The notes: a model not told the origin generated them from the sequence alone. A DNA stretch of 64,000 nucleotides from DATLLJ01 sp035537875 (GCA_035537875.1 DATLLJ010000044.1:1-64000); one strand, 5' to 3'; positions 35,516 to 44,785 are shown, numbered from the stretch's first letter. Translations and numbers: made by a program.

Positions 35516-35690
35516 ATTGCAGGATTGCAGCATGGCAGGATTGCAGGAAGTGGAAGGGGAAAAGTGGAAGAGTGGAAAAGGGGAAAATCGAAGAGTGGAA
35601 AAGGGCGAAAGGTACCCGGCAAAAGGGGAAGGGTCTCACCTCAATCTGCAATAGACTTTCTGCAATCCTGCCATGCTGCAATCCTGCAAT
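35516..35690. repeat. Perfect 31-bp inverted repeat around a purine-rich spacer
   Basis: 35516-35546 (built from the words GCAGGATTGCAG and CATGGCAGGATTGCAG) is the exact inverse of 35660-35690. Between them lie 113 bases, mostly purines on the plus strand, made of words such as AAGTGGAAGAGTGGAAAAGGGG. The right arm ends on the first two bases of the glycerol-3-phosphate dehydrogenase start codon. The unit fills the whole divergent intergenic region. Confidence 0.8.
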
Positions 35691-37314
35691 GTACCGTGAT
35701 GTGACTCAATTGACCGCGCGGACCTTCGACGTGCTCGTCGTCGGCGGCGGTGTCTACGGTCTGACCATCGCCTACGATGCGGCGCAGCGCGGGTTGTCCG
35801 TGGCATTGATCGAGCGTGCAGACTTCGGGAGCGGCGCGTCTTTCAATCACCTTCGCACGATCCATGGAGGGCTCCGCTACCTCCAGACGCTCGATATCGG
35901 GCGCGCGCGCGAGTCGATGCGCGAGCGGCGGGCTATCGCCACCATCGCTCCGCACGCGGTGCGCCCGCTTCGTTTTGCGCTGCCGCTGCACCGCTCGCTC
36001 ACGCGGGGTGTGACGGCCATGCGCGGTGGATTCCTCCTGGATCGTCTGATCGCGTTCGACCGCAACCGGGGCGTGGCGGCATCTCATCGGCTGCCGCCGG
36101 GCCGTGTGGTGACGGGCGCCGACCTGCAGCGCATCGAGGGATTGGCGCAGCCAGGCGTCCGGGCCGCGGCTGTGTGGTACGACTACGTCACCGTCGAGGC
36201 CGATCGCTTGACGTTTTCGTTCGCGCTGGCGGCTGCCGAACATGGCGCCGTCCTCGCGAACCATGTCGAGGCGGTTGCCCTGATCGCAGAAGGGCCAAGG
36301 GTGACAGGCGTGCGCGCCCGCGACCTTCTGGGCGACGGCGAACTGGAGGTGGCGGCGCGCGTCACGGTCAACGCGACCGGAGGCGCCGTGGACCGACTGC
36401 TCGAGCCGATTGGCGCCGCCACGAACATCCCGATGATGATGGCCATGAACCTGGTGACGCGGCGCACGGCCGGCGATACCGCGCTCGGCGGACGGTCCTC
36501 CTTCGGTCGAAACTTCTTTCTGGTTCCTTGGCGGGGGCGGTCATTGTTCGGGACCTGGGAATCGGGCAGCCGCGCTCGGGCGAAAGACGCGGAAATTGCG
36601 GAAGCCGACATCTTGTCGTTCGTTCGCGAGCTCAACGAGGCATTCCCGTCGCTGGCGCTGGGCCTTGATGACGTCACGCTCGTCCATCGCGGGCAGGTCC
36701 CGGCTGCCGTCGGGCCCGGTGGACTGAGGCTCGAGGGTCACGAGCACGTGCGCGATCATTCCTCGGATCGTTCGCGCAACCTCGAAGGGTTGGTCAGCGT
36801 CGTTGGCGCAAAATACACGACCGCCCGCGGAGTGGCCGAGCGCGTCACGAGCCGGCTTCTGACGAAGCTGCACAAGCCGGCTGTTGCCTGCCGGACGGCG
36901 ACGACTCCCCTTCCAGGCGCCCCCGCCGATGCGGGTGCGGCGGCGGGCCCCCCGGCCGCATGGCGTGACAATCTTCCGGATGATGCGAGTCGCCACCTGG
37001 CTGGGTCCTACGGATCCCGGTGCGCCGAAATTCTCGCCGTCTGCGCCGAGAAGCCCGACCTCGCCACCCGGCTGAGCGACGAGGGTCCGGTCACTGGCGC
37101 CGAGATCGCCTGGGCCGCGAGGCACGAGATGGCTCTGACGCTGGCCGACGCCGTCGTACGCCGGACACCGCTCGGCGCCCTGGGCTATCCCGGTGACCGA
37201 GCCGTCGACCGCGCCGCCTCGATTATGGCGTCCGAGCTGAGGTGGACTTCCGACCGAAGGGCTGTCGAGATTCAGAATCTGCGCAACTTCTTCGCGCGGT
37301 CACGATTCGGGTGA
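35689..37314 (+). CDS. glpD: FAD-dependent glycerol-3-phosphate dehydrogenase
   Basis: A 541-residue flavoprotein. VLVVGGGVYGLTIAYDAAQRG is the FAD Rossmann motif, followed by ALIERADFGSGASF and the substrate-region TIHGGLRYLQ typical of GlpD/GlpA. NEAFPSLAL and GVVGAKYTTARGVAE-like phrases (VSVVGAKYTTARGVAE) and a C-terminal DAO_C helical domain (EIAWAARHEMALTLADAVVRRTPLG) complete the family. It oxidises sn-glycerol-3-phosphate to dihydroxyacetone phosphate at the membrane. The ATG at 35689 overlaps the inverted-repeat arm; GTG 35701 is an alternative start. It is convergent with the FkbM methyltransferase, 9 bases apart. Confidence 0.9.
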   Translation: MYRDVTQLTARTFDVLVVGGGVYGLTIAYDAAQRGLSVALIERADFGSGASFNHLRTIHGGLRYLQTLDIGRARESMRERRAIATIAPHAVRPLRFALPLHRSLTRGVTAMRGGFLLDRLIAFDRNRGVAASHRLPPGRVVTGADLQRIEGLAQPGVRAAAVWYDYVTVEADRLTFSFALAAAEHGAVLANHVEAVALIAEGPRVTGVRARDLLGDGELEVAARVTVNATGGAVDRLLEPIGAATNIPMMMAMNLVTRRTAGDTALGGRSSFGRNFFLVPWRGRSLFGTWESGSRARAKDAEIAEADILSFVRELNEAFPSLALGLDDVTLVHRGQVPAAVGPGGLRLEGHEHVRDHSSDRSRNLEGLVSVVGAKYTTARGVAERVTSRLLTKLHKPAVACRTATTPLPGAPADAGAAAGPPAAWRDNLPDDASRHLAGSYGSRCAEILAVCAEKPDLATRLSDEGPVTGAEIAWAARHEMALTLADAVVRRTPLGALGYPGDRAVDRAASIMASELRWTSDRRAVEIQNLRNFFARSRFG

Positions 37315-37323
37315 CGCTTCACC

Positions 37324-38361
37324 TTACTGGCCGGTGTCCGCCGCCCGGGCGATCAGATCGAAATGCAGCATTCCGTCAGGCAGTCGCTTCTGCGCCGTGA
37401 TCTCGCGGTTGCGCCTATCCCAATGCGCCATCACTTTCTCAGGCGTGTCGAGCGACACGTCATCGTCAAATGCGCTCGTGACCCGAACGCTCGGATAAAA
37501 CGAAAAAATCTGCTGCAGGAACGATAGAGGATTCTGCTGCTGGAGGTTCACGAGGCAGCGCGGGTTGAATTCCACCAGCAGCGCCGGGTGGTAGCGGCCA
37601 ATCAGCCGTGCGAACCCTTCGAACGCCTGCGGCTCATGCCCTTCGATGTCCATCTTCACGAAATCGAGACGCGGCAGCTGTCCCAGCACGTCATCGAGGA
37701 CAATCGACTGCACGAAGTGACCGCCCTCTTCCGGTTCGCGTGCCCCGACCACATGCGTGTTCGACGTGCCGCCGGTGAGCGAGAACACACTCCGTCGATT
37801 CGACGCGGCGTACGGCAGGACTTCAACGTTCTCGAAGCCGTTCAGAACGATGCCCCGGTAGAGCATCTGCAGGTTGTCGGGGTTTGGCTCGACCGCAATC
37901 ACGCGACCAGTCTTGCCGACGATCGCGGCGGCGAGAAATGTCAGAACGCCGACGTTGGCTCCCACATCCACCGCCACGTCTCCTGCGTGGAGGTTCTCGC
38001 GGGCGGCGCGCCGGACGTGCTCTTCGTATTTGTGAGAATGAAAGATACCATGGCCGAAATCAGTGTCGAGCTTCTGTATGCACACCTGATATCCGCCGAG
38101 ATCCACAGGGGTCGGACGCGACTCGTCAGCCTCCAGGTGGCGGTACTCGTCGGAGTTGATGAAGCTGCGAATCAGGCGGTCGAGCGAAAGCCCTTCCGAG
38201 ACGAGCTGCCGATAGTGAGTAAGACCACCGTCATCGGGATCGCGCTTGAGTATCAGCCGGTACGCGTAATAGATATCTTGTTCGGTCGCACGGTCTTCGG
38301 CCGCTGATGGAGGGAGGGTCGCCAGTCCTCGCTCAAGGCCCAGATACCGAAGGATGCTCAT
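37324..38361 (-). CDS. FkbM-family methyltransferase with N-terminal DUF4214
   Basis: A 345-residue protein. Residues about 28-75 form a DUF4214 module (YYAYRLILKRDPDDGGLTHY, SLDRLIRSFINSDEYR), a small helical unit found in surface-layer and glycan-processing proteins. Residues about 100-320 form the FkbM methyltransferase (GDVAVDVGANVGVLTFLAA, VIAVEPNPDNLQML, LDFVKMDIEGHEPQAFEG). FkbM enzymes O-methylate sugars in polysaccharides and glycolipids. AGGTCG precedes the ATG by a proper distance. Its fusion and its position at the edge of the surface-glycan region suggest methylation of an exported glycan. Confidence 0.9.
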   Translation of the reverse strand: MSILRYLGLERGLATLPPSAAEDRATEQDIYYAYRLILKRDPDDGGLTHYRQLVSEGLSLDRLIRSFINSDEYRHLEADESRPTPVDLGGYQVCIQKLDTDFGHGIFHSHKYEEHVRRAARENLHAGDVAVDVGANVGVLTFLAAAIVGKTGRVIAVEPNPDNLQMLYRGIVLNGFENVEVLPYAASNRRSVFSLTGGTSNTHVVGAREPEEGGHFVQSIVLDDVLGQLPRLDFVKMDIEGHEPQAFEGFARLIGRYHPALLVEFNPRCLVNLQQQNPLSFLQQIFSFYPSVRVTSAFDDDVSLDTPEKVMAHWDRRNREITAQKRLPDGMLHFDLIARAADTGQ

Positions 38362-38376
38362 CGAATCGACCTGGGC

Positions 38377-39240
38377 TTATGGCACCGTGAACGCATCGAA
38401 GACGTAGGTGACACCGGCCGTGACCCCGATCGTGGGGTCGATCGAGGTGAGTCCGACGAACCCGGCCGCGTCGAACCGGATCGTTCCTTGTGTGTATCGG
38501 CCGCCGAACTTCAGGAGGCTGCGGGTCTCGGTGCCGGGCGGGGGGCTGCCGGCCCGCGTGGACACCCGTCCGTTGACCTCGCCGACGAACTCCGCCTGTT
38601 GCGTGACCGCACGGGCGAGCGAAAAACCGTAGGTGAGCACGTCATTCTGACGGTCGCCGTCAGTCGGGTCGGCGAGGATGCCCAAGCCGACGTTGCCGAC
38701 GAGTCGGACGGACTGGATGGTCTTGGCGACGAGCAAGGAGGCAAAGAAATCGGTCGTGTCCGTGCCAAGGCCGCTCTCGTTGGAGGCGTTCGGGAGCTTG
38801 GTCGCGAAACGGAACCCGAACGCCGGTCGGCCGGGCGTTTCGGCGGCAAGCCTGACCTTCGTCCCCATGACGAAGTCCTCGACGTCGCTCGTGCCGGACC
38901 CGGTCGCCGTGACCGACGAGGCGAGGGGTGCGGACGGGTTCCTCGTGCTGATCGACAGATGGTTGAACAGACCGCCGTCAATCTGGATCTCGGCGATGGA
39001 GCTGATGCCCACGCTGACGCCCACGCTGGGCAATCGCCACAGGTTCCCCTCTAAACCAGACACGGGATAGGTCTGATCGTTCGCGAAGTCGACTCCGCCC
39101 TCGACGAGCACGCGGCCGGCACCAATGCTCTCCGGATCTTCAGTGGTGAGCGGCCGCTGCTGGGCAGAAGCCGGCAACGCGCAGACGAAGGTCAGACCGA
39201 TTGCCATCACGGAACAGCGTAGGGACACGAGGATCCTCAT
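38377..39240 (-). CDS. Outer-membrane beta-barrel-type exported protein
   Basis: A 287-residue exported protein with signal peptide (VMAIGLTFVCALPASA, cleaved before QQRPL). The mature region begins RPLTTEDPESIGAGRVLVEGGVDF and continues with alternating strands (VRLVGNVGLGILADP, VLTYGFSLARAV, TIRFDAAGFVGLTS), ending TYVFDAFTVP with a phenylalanine-rich last strand. It resembles the MetA-pathway-of-phenol-degradation/transporter-like barrels and similar small porins. Ligand and function are unknown. The ATG overlaps the ttcA stop as ATGA, so it is read from the ttcA transcript, an unusual partner for a barrel. Confidence 0.7.
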   Translation of the reverse strand: MRILVSLRCSVMAIGLTFVCALPASAQQRPLTTEDPESIGAGRVLVEGGVDFANDQTYPVSGLEGNLWRLPSVGVSVGISSIAEIQIDGGLFNHLSISTRNPSAPLASSVTATGSGTSDVEDFVMGTKVRLAAETPGRPAFGFRFATKLPNASNESGLGTDTTDFFASLLVAKTIQSVRLVGNVGLGILADPTDGDRQNDVLTYGFSLARAVTQQAEFVGEVNGRVSTRAGSPPPGTETRSLLKFGGRYTQGTIRFDAAGFVGLTSIDPTIGVTAGVTYVFDAFTVP

Positions 39241-40028
39241 GCGGTGACGGGAACGCGGGCGCGGAGCTCGGCGGGCGGGTTCAGCCGCGTGTCCAACAGG
39301 TGTCGTGGGGCGACGTTGGCGAGCGCCTTGAGCATCGACTGCTTGACACCCGGATGCTCGGTTTCGAGGTCCATCAGGAGCCGCTTGACCCTCTGCCGTT
39401 GCAGCGCGAGGTCGCCGCACGCGGGGCAGCAACAGCCGATGATCGGCAATTCGGACTCTTTCGCGTACTGTCGCGCTTCGTCTTCGCCGACGTAAACGAG
39501 AGGGCGAATGACAACGTGTACGCCGTTGTCAGACACCAGCCTGGCGGGCATCGCCTTGAGCGCCCCGGCAAAGAACAGATTGAGCAGCAGCGTCTCGATG
39601 AAGTCGTCGGCATGATGCCCGAGCGCGATCTTCGTTGCCCCGACTTCTCCGGCGACTCGATAAAGGACGCCGCGGCGCAGGCGGGCGCACAGCGAGCACG
39701 GCGTCTGGTCCGCGTCGAGGATGTCCTCGATCAGCTCCCCGATGCCGGTGTGCTCGATCCGGTACTCCCAGCCCCGGGCCTCGCACGTGCGCGCGATAAG
39801 GTCGTGCTTGTACTCTTTGTAGCCGGAATCGACGTTGACGGCCACCAGCGAGAAGCGCACCGGCGCCCGCTGGCGAAGGACGTCCAGGATCTGGAGCAGC
39901 GCCCAGCTGTCTTTGCCGCCCGACAACCCGACCATCACGCGATCGCCCTCCTCGATCATCTGGTAATCGACGATGGCTTTTGTCGCCTTCTTCGCGACGC
40001 GCGATTCGAGCTCGCTTCGATATGCCAT
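39237..40028 (-). CDS. ttcA: tRNA 2-thiocytidine biosynthesis protein TtcA
   Basis: A 263-residue PP-loop ATPase with SGGKDS (36-41), CSLCARLRRG (two Fe-S cysteines) and the second cysteine set CCCPACG. KIALGHHADDFIETLLLNLFFAG is the conserved TtcA block. It thiolates C32 of tRNA using a 4Fe-4S cluster. A -10 box TAGAAT lies 8 bases upstream of the ATG, so the mRNA is probably leaderless. The stop overlaps the start of the barrel gene. Confidence 0.92.
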   Translation of the reverse strand: MAYRSELESRVAKKATKAIVDYQMIEEGDRVMVGLSGGKDSWALLQILDVLRQRAPVRFSLVAVNVDSGYKEYKHDLIARTCEARGWEYRIEHTGIGELIEDILDADQTPCSLCARLRRGVLYRVAGEVGATKIALGHHADDFIETLLLNLFFAGALKAMPARLVSDNGVHVVIRPLVYVGEDEARQYAKESELPIIGCCCPACGDLALQRQRVKRLLMDLETEHPGVKQSMLKALANVAPRHLLDTRLNPPAELRARVPVTA

Positions 40029-40112
40029 GGCACTTGATTCTAAACGACGTCGTCTCCAAGACGCGACGCGCGTCCACCCGCGCGCCGGCTCCGTCCGGGA
40101 ATCATCCGACCG

Positions 40113-40865
40113 TCAACGCCCGGTCCGTTCGACCCGTGAGGAAATCGTGCGCGCCGGGACGCCGACGGCAATCGCGTGCGGTTCGATGTCGTCCCGGACC
40201 ACAGCGCCGGCCCCGATGACCGCGTGCTCTCCAATGTTCACCCCGTCGAGCACCTTGGCGCCGGCGCCGAGCCAGGCGCCCCGGCCCACGGACACCCCGG
40301 CGGACTTGCGCGACTGGGACAAGACGGCCGCCGTCGGATCCGAAAAGTCATGATCGCCGCCGATGACGTAGCTGTAGGCGGCCATCAGCACATCGGCGCC
40401 GATCGTCACCCGGCTTGCCGAGAACAGCTCGCAGTTGAACCCGATGTTGGCGCCGTCCGCCACTTCGATATCGCCGTTCTTGCACGATAGTATGGTGTTG
40501 CGCCCGATGAACACACGGCTGCCGATCCGGATGCCGTGATTGCTCTCCCCCTTCGCGTCCAGCAGACAGTTGTCGTCGACGACGACGTTGCTGCCGATGT
40601 GAATCTTGTGCGGATGCCGAAGAACGACGTTCTGCCCGAAGACGACATTCCGCCCGCAGGAGCCGAGCAGCCACGGATACATGATCTTGCGGAGGCCAAG
40701 CCCGAGCGCGCCTGCTCGCGCCTGCGCCAGGGAAACGACGAGCTCGTACTTGAGCAGCGCGGCCAGTCCGGGCCGCCCGACAACGAGCGCCGAGTATTTC
40801 GCCGCGCTGGACCGGTCCGCGGCGAACAGCTGTTCCTGCGCTTTGTCGATTTCAGAGCCAGCCAT
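40113..40865 (-). CDS. Left-handed beta-helix acyltransferase (LbH, hexapeptide repeat)
   Basis: A 250-residue acyltransferase with isoleucine-patch repeats from about residue 80 onward (VVFGQNVVLRHP, KIHIGSNVVVDDNCLL, IRIGSRVFIGRNTIL, VTIGADVLMAAYSYV, IGGDHDF, VSVGRGAWLGAGAKVLDGV, IGEHAVIGAGAVV), ending AIAVGVPARTI. This is the WbbJ/maltose-acetyltransferase group, which uses acetyl- or acyl-CoA on sugars. The N-terminal 70 residues are helical and lack repeats. The ATG at 40865 is inside the epimerase end (14-base overlap); ATG 40883 is also open. It is the last gene of a four-gene glycan operon (43777 to 40113). Confidence 0.86.
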   Translation of the reverse strand: MAGSEIDKAQEQLFAADRSSAAKYSALVVGRPGLAALLKYELVVSLAQARAGALGLGLRKIMYPWLLGSCGRNVVFGQNVVLRHPHKIHIGSNVVVDDNCLLDAKGESNHGIRIGSRVFIGRNTILSCKNGDIEVADGANIGFNCELFSASRVTIGADVLMAAYSYVIGGDHDFSDPTAAVLSQSRKSAGVSVGRGAWLGAGAKVLDGVNIGEHAVIGAGAVVRDDIEPHAIAVGVPARTISSRVERTGR

Positions 40866-41835
40866 GTGCGCGATACCATTCAATCGTGCGTCTCACGCCG
40901 TCCCGCAACGTGACCTGGGGCGCGTAGCCGATTTCGCGCCGGGCGCGGGTGATGTCGAACGCGCGGCTCTTGGTGAAGAAGTCGACGCGCCGCCGATAAA
41001 TGGGCGGCTCGACGCCAAACGGCACGCAGACAGACTCGCAGGCCGCCCCCGCCAGCCAGAACGGCCAGACCGGCAGATGGACCCTCGGGCGAGGCACTTC
41101 GACGACTTCCGCGATCAGCCGGACCAGATCGTTCAGCGTGGTGACTTCTCCCCCCGCGACGATGTAGGTCCGATTGGCGGCGGCCGCGTGCTCGCCACAG
41201 AGCCGGAACCCTTCCACAAGGTCGTCGATGTAGGTCAGATGGTAATAGATCCTTCCACGTCCCAGGGTGAGCCAGCGGCGGCGGGCAATGCCCCGGAACA
41301 GCTTCAGCAGGCGCCGATCGCCCGGCCCGTAAATGCCGCTCGGCCGGACGATGGTGATTTCGATGCCGGAGCGCACGCCAGCTTCCCGCACCAGCCGCTC
41401 GCCCTCGAGCTTCGTCTCCTGGTAGATGTCACCAGGCTTGAGCGCGGCATCCTCGTTTGCCGGCGGATGATCGATGTCGCCGTGGACCCCTACAGTGCTG
41501 CAGTGTACGACCCGACGGACCCCGGCCGCCGCGGCGGCTTCCACGACATGGCCGGCCGCGATCGCGTTGACCTGGCGGTAGGTTTCAGCCGACACACCCG
41601 CCTGACGGTAGATGGCCGCCACGTGATAAACGACTTCAACGCCCTTCACCGCGCGTTCGAGCGCCGCCTGGTCCCTGAGGTCGCCGACGACAACCTCGAG
41701 TCCTGGAGCCAGGGCGAGGTCCGCTTCCGGCATCGGGCGACGCTGGAAGCCACGTACCTCATAGCCCCGCGCCGCGAACGTGCGCACCAGGTGGCCGCCG
41801 GTGAATCCACCGCTGCCGGTTACGAGGACGCGCAC
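40852..41835 (-). CDS. NAD-dependent sugar epimerase/dehydratase (SDR)
   Basis: A 327-residue extended SDR starting at GTG 41835, which begins VRVLVTGSGGFTGG (GxxGxxG). HCSTVGVHGD and YQETKLEGE carry the Ser-Tyr-Lys group, and IYGPGDRRLLKLF follows. The protein resembles dihydroflavonol-reductase-like and 4-epimerase-like SDRs, so the substrate may be a nucleotide sugar or a lipid-linked sugar. It overlaps the preceding methyltransferase by 16 bases and the next acyltransferase by 14. The longer upstream open frame to 42210 is the shadow of the methyltransferase gene. Confidence 0.87.
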   Translation of the reverse strand: MRVLVTGSGGFTGGHLVRTFAARGYEVRGFQRRPMPEADLALAPGLEVVVGDLRDQAALERAVKGVEVVYHVAAIYRQAGVSAETYRQVNAIAAGHVVEAAAAAGVRRVVHCSTVGVHGDIDHPPANEDAALKPGDIYQETKLEGERLVREAGVRSGIEITIVRPSGIYGPGDRRLLKLFRGIARRRWLTLGRGRIYYHLTYIDDLVEGFRLCGEHAAAANRTYIVAGGEVTTLNDLVRLIAEVVEVPRPRVHLPVWPFWLAGAACESVCVPFGVEPPIYRRRVDFFTKSRAFDITRARREIGYAPQVTLRDGVRRTIEWYRAHGWL

Positions 41836-42566
41836 CGTTCCGCTACGAGGGTAACCGGCGAGCCGAACCAGCCGAGCAGCCCGGCTCGATCGAGCAACCC
41901 TTCGATCGCCCTCGTAAACCGGAGCGACCCGATCGCTTTGTGAAACGCGATCGGCAGCACGAACTGCCGGTGCATCGATCGGATTCGGAAGCCGTGTCGC
42001 GCGAACGCTTCGGCGATCGTGCGGTGGGTGAACACGCGGTACGGCTCGGTCTTCCAGCCGAGCGTGTGAGCAACGCGTCGGACCGCCGATTCGATGGCGG
42101 CCACACTGTGCGCCGATGGGTAGTCCACGACAACGAGCCGGTCGGCCACGCGGCAGAGCTCGCCGATGCATCGACGCCACTCGGGGGCGTGCATGATCAC
42201 GCGCAGGCATACCGCCACGTCGAAGGCGCGGTCAGGGAACTCGAGCGCGTGTGCGTCGCCGACGAGAAACCGGACCGGCACGCCCTCCGCCGCCGCCCGG
42301 CGTCGGGCGACCGCCAGCATCTCGGCCGACGCGTCGATGGCCGTCACGTGGGCGCCGCCGCGAGCCAGGAGCAGCGCGGCTCGCCCCGTGCCGGTCCCGA
42401 CGTCCAGGACGACGCGATCGCGGATCGTGCCGATGAGGTTGGCGAGTACTCGCGCCTGGGTGCTGGCTATCAGTTCACCAATCGGCCCGCCGAACCGTCT
42501 GTCGTCGAAGGTGCGGGCCGTTTCAGGATCCGCGTAGGTCGTATAGCTGTAGTGGCTCTCGGTCAC
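41820..42566 (-). CDS. Class I SAM-dependent methyltransferase
   Basis: A 248-residue methyltransferase starting at GTG. VVLDVGTGTGRAALLLARGG is motif I, VTAIDASAEMLAVARRRA motif II, and DRAFDVAVCLRVIMHAPEW the post-motif. The C-terminal half (VFTHRTIAEAFARHGFRIRSMHRQF, in part) is like 2-polyprenyl-3-methyl-hydroxybenzoquinone methylases, but the operon context points to sugar or lipid methylation. It overlaps the glycosyltransferase stop as GTGA and the epimerase by 16 bases. Confidence 0.86.
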   Translation of the reverse strand: MTESHYSYTTYADPETARTFDDRRFGGPIGELIASTQARVLANLIGTIRDRVVLDVGTGTGRAALLLARGGAHVTAIDASAEMLAVARRRAAAEGVPVRFLVGDAHALEFPDRAFDVAVCLRVIMHAPEWRRCIGELCRVADRLVVVDYPSAHSVAAIESAVRRVAHTLGWKTEPYRVFTHRTIAEAFARHGFRIRSMHRQFVLPIAFHKAIGSLRFTRAIEGLLDRAGLLGWFGSPVTLVAERCASS

Positions 42567-43777
42567 GCCAGATCCTTTACAACCGCTGTGTGAGGCGGTG
42601 AAGGTCCAAGCGCAGCGTACGCCTGACGCGTACGGTCCAAGTACGCGTCGTAGCTGTACTTCGTCTCCGCCAACAGTCGTGCCCGTCGGCCGAGGGCCGC
42701 TGCCCGCGCCGGGTCGTGGAGCACGGTCACGATGCCGTCGCCGAATGCGTTTGCCGTCGCAGCGGTCAAGACCGCCGTGTCATCGGACAACACCTGGGTG
42801 TGTGTCAGGAGGCGCGTCGCCACGATCGGTTTGCCCGACCGCAGATATTGATAAATCTTGAGGGGGGTATTCGTGCCGCGTGAGCGCGGCGATACCAGGA
42901 CGTCGGCGGCGAGCAGGTACGCCGGGATTTCCTCGGCCGGACGCTCGCCCGCAAACAGCGTGACGGATTCGACGCCGGCGGCACGCGCCAGATCGCGAGC
43001 CTGCGCCACCTGATCGGGCTGGCCCCCTGCGAGCACCAGCCTCGCGTCGCCACGAGCGGCCTTCACGACGGCCATCGCCCCGAACAGCAGCTCGAGCCCC
43101 TGGTACGCCTCGAACGTCCCGGTGTAAAGGACGAGCGGCGTGACGGCGTCCACGCCGAGCGATCGCCGCACGGCGGCGGCCTGTTCAGGCGTCGGCTCGG
43201 ACTCCGACGAGCCCGGCGCGTTCTCGATCAGCACGACCCGCGCCTGCGGATCGATCGTGCGCACCGTCTCGGCCAGCGAGGGGCAAATCACGATGACGAC
43301 ACGCGAGCGGCGGATCATCAGCCGTTCGGCGACCGCGAAAATCTGACCGAGCGCGCGGGAACCGCTGAATGCGAAGTTCGTGAGCTGCTGAGGCAGGCTC
43401 GAATGCATGTCGTAGAGATGGGGAATACGCATCGCCGCCGCCAGCGCGACGCCGATGACTCCTCCCTCTTCGTGGGAATGGATGACGTCGTATCCTCCCT
43501 CCGGAGCGGCGAGGGCGCGCCGCAGAGTCGTCAGCACAAGGAGGATGTCGAGCGGCACCTTCGCGAAGGACGGTCCGATCTTCACTCGATTCACGAACGG
43601 CGGGCGGAACGCGCGAAAGATGCGCAGCCCCGGCATGGACACGTCGCGGCCGAACGGGTAGGTGACGAGATCGACCTGATGCCCGAGCGTGGTCAGCGCG
43701 CGGATGCGGTGGAACTCGCTGAAGGGTGTGCCGCGCGGTTCGAAGAACGGCTCGGGGGCGATCATCAGAATGCGCAC
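42563..43777 (-). CDS. GT4-type glycosyltransferase
   Basis: A 404-residue GT-B enzyme. The N-terminal half has MIAPEPFFEPRGTPFSEFHR and YDVIHSHEEGGVIGVALA, typical of the fold's acceptor domain. The C-terminal half has LVLYTGTFEAYQGLELLF, RLVLAGGQPDQ and the donor site SPRSRGTNTPLKIYQYLRSGKPIVAT. It transfers a sugar from a nucleotide donor to a glycan or lipid. The start at GTG 43777 begins the GT fold; the open frame to 44020 lies over a divergent gene. It is the first gene of the operon continuing with methyltransferase, epimerase and acyltransferase. Confidence 0.9.
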   Translation of the reverse strand: MRILMIAPEPFFEPRGTPFSEFHRIRALTTLGHQVDLVTYPFGRDVSMPGLRIFRAFRPPFVNRVKIGPSFAKVPLDILLVLTTLRRALAAPEGGYDVIHSHEEGGVIGVALAAAMRIPHLYDMHSSLPQQLTNFAFSGSRALGQIFAVAERLMIRRSRVVIVICPSLAETVRTIDPQARVVLIENAPGSSESEPTPEQAAAVRRSLGVDAVTPLVLYTGTFEAYQGLELLFGAMAVVKAARGDARLVLAGGQPDQVAQARDLARAAGVESVTLFAGERPAEEIPAYLLAADVLVSPRSRGTNTPLKIYQYLRSGKPIVATRLLTHTQVLSDDTAVLTAATANAFGDGIVTVLHDPARAAALGRRARLLAETKYSYDAYLDRTRQAYAALGPSPPHTAVVKDLA

Positions 43778-43810
43778 GACCCGGTGATTTTCGCATGAAA
43801 TCGTAGTAGA

Positions 43811-44767
43811 GTGAGGGCCCGAGTGCGTCTCGTCTTCAAGCTCGCCGTCAGCGTTGCTCTGCTCTGGCTCCTCTTCTCGCGAACCGACGTGGGCACGTTG
43901 TGGCAGAGCGTGCAGTCCGCATCGATCGGGTGGCTCGCTGTCGCGATCGTGATTTACGCGGCGACCGTTGCCGCCAGCGTCTGGCGATGGCGGCTGCTGC
44001 TCAATGCGCAGGGCGTCCACGTCCGCGCCGGTCGGCTCGCCAGCTCGTTCCTCGTCTCGCTCTTCTTCAATAACTTTCTGCCGAGCAACATCGGCGGCGA
44101 CGTGATTCGCATTCGCGATACGGCCGGGCCCGCCGGATCGAAAACGCTGGCGACCGCCGTGATCCTCGTCGATCGCGGCCTGGGCCTGATGGGTCTGGTG
44201 CTCGTCGCTGCCTGCGGCGCTTCGCTCGCGGCCGGCGGCGCCACACGCGGCGCGCTCCCCATCCTGCCGGCGTGGCTGTGGATCGGGTTCGTGCTCGGCG
44301 CCGTCCTTTCACTGCCGGTCGTGCTGGCTCCCACGGGATTCGCCCGCCTGCTGCAGCCGTTGCGGATCATTCACCCGGTCTGGATCGACGAGCGCATCGG
44401 CAAGATTACCGGGGCGCTCTCGCGCTTCCGGAATCGGCCCGGGGCGCTTGCCGGCTGTTTTGGCGGCGGCGTGTTCGTTCAGGCTGCGTTCGTCGCCTTT
44501 TATCTGGCGGTGGCGTATGCGCTTCGCATCCGCATCGGCCCCTCGGACATGGCCGTCATCGTGCCGCTGTCCTTCATCCTGCAGATGGCGCCGGTTTCCA
44601 TCAACGGCTTCGGCGTACGCGAAGCCGCGTTCTCGCTGTACTTCTCGCGCCTCGGGCTTCCGCTCGAGTCGGCGCTGCTCATCTCGCTCGTGCCGACGGC
44701 GCTCGTGATGCTGTTCTCGCTGTCGGGGGCTGCGTTGTACGTCGGCCGGGAACGCGCGGGACTCTAG
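43811..44767 (+). CDS. LPG-synthase-TM family (flippase-like) integral membrane protein
   Basis: A 318-residue protein with about seven or eight hydrophobic segments. FFNNFLPSNIGGDVIRIRDT and AVILVDRGLGLMGLVLVAA are the hallmarks of the UPF0104/LPG_synthase_TM (AglD2) family. The C-terminal GPSDMAVIVPLSFILQMAPVSINGFGVREAAF resembles known members. They are thought to flip lipid-linked sugars or modify lipids. The start is GTG 43811, but GTG 43823 (V5) is 10 bases after a -10-like TAGAGT. It is divergent from the GT4 operon, sharing the 33-base gap. Confidence 0.86.
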   Translation: MRARVRLVFKLAVSVALLWLLFSRTDVGTLWQSVQSASIGWLAVAIVIYAATVAASVWRWRLLLNAQGVHVRAGRLASSFLVSLFFNNFLPSNIGGDVIRIRDTAGPAGSKTLATAVILVDRGLGLMGLVLVAACGASLAAGGATRGALPILPAWLWIGFVLGAVLSLPVVLAPTGFARLLQPLRIIHPVWIDERIGKITGALSRFRNRPGALAGCFGGGVFVQAAFVAFYLAVAYALRIRIGPSDMAVIVPLSFILQMAPVSINGFGVREAAFSLYFSRLGLPLESALLISLVPTALVMLFSLSGAALYVGRERAGL

Positions 44768-44785
44768 ACCATCTCATAATGCGCC

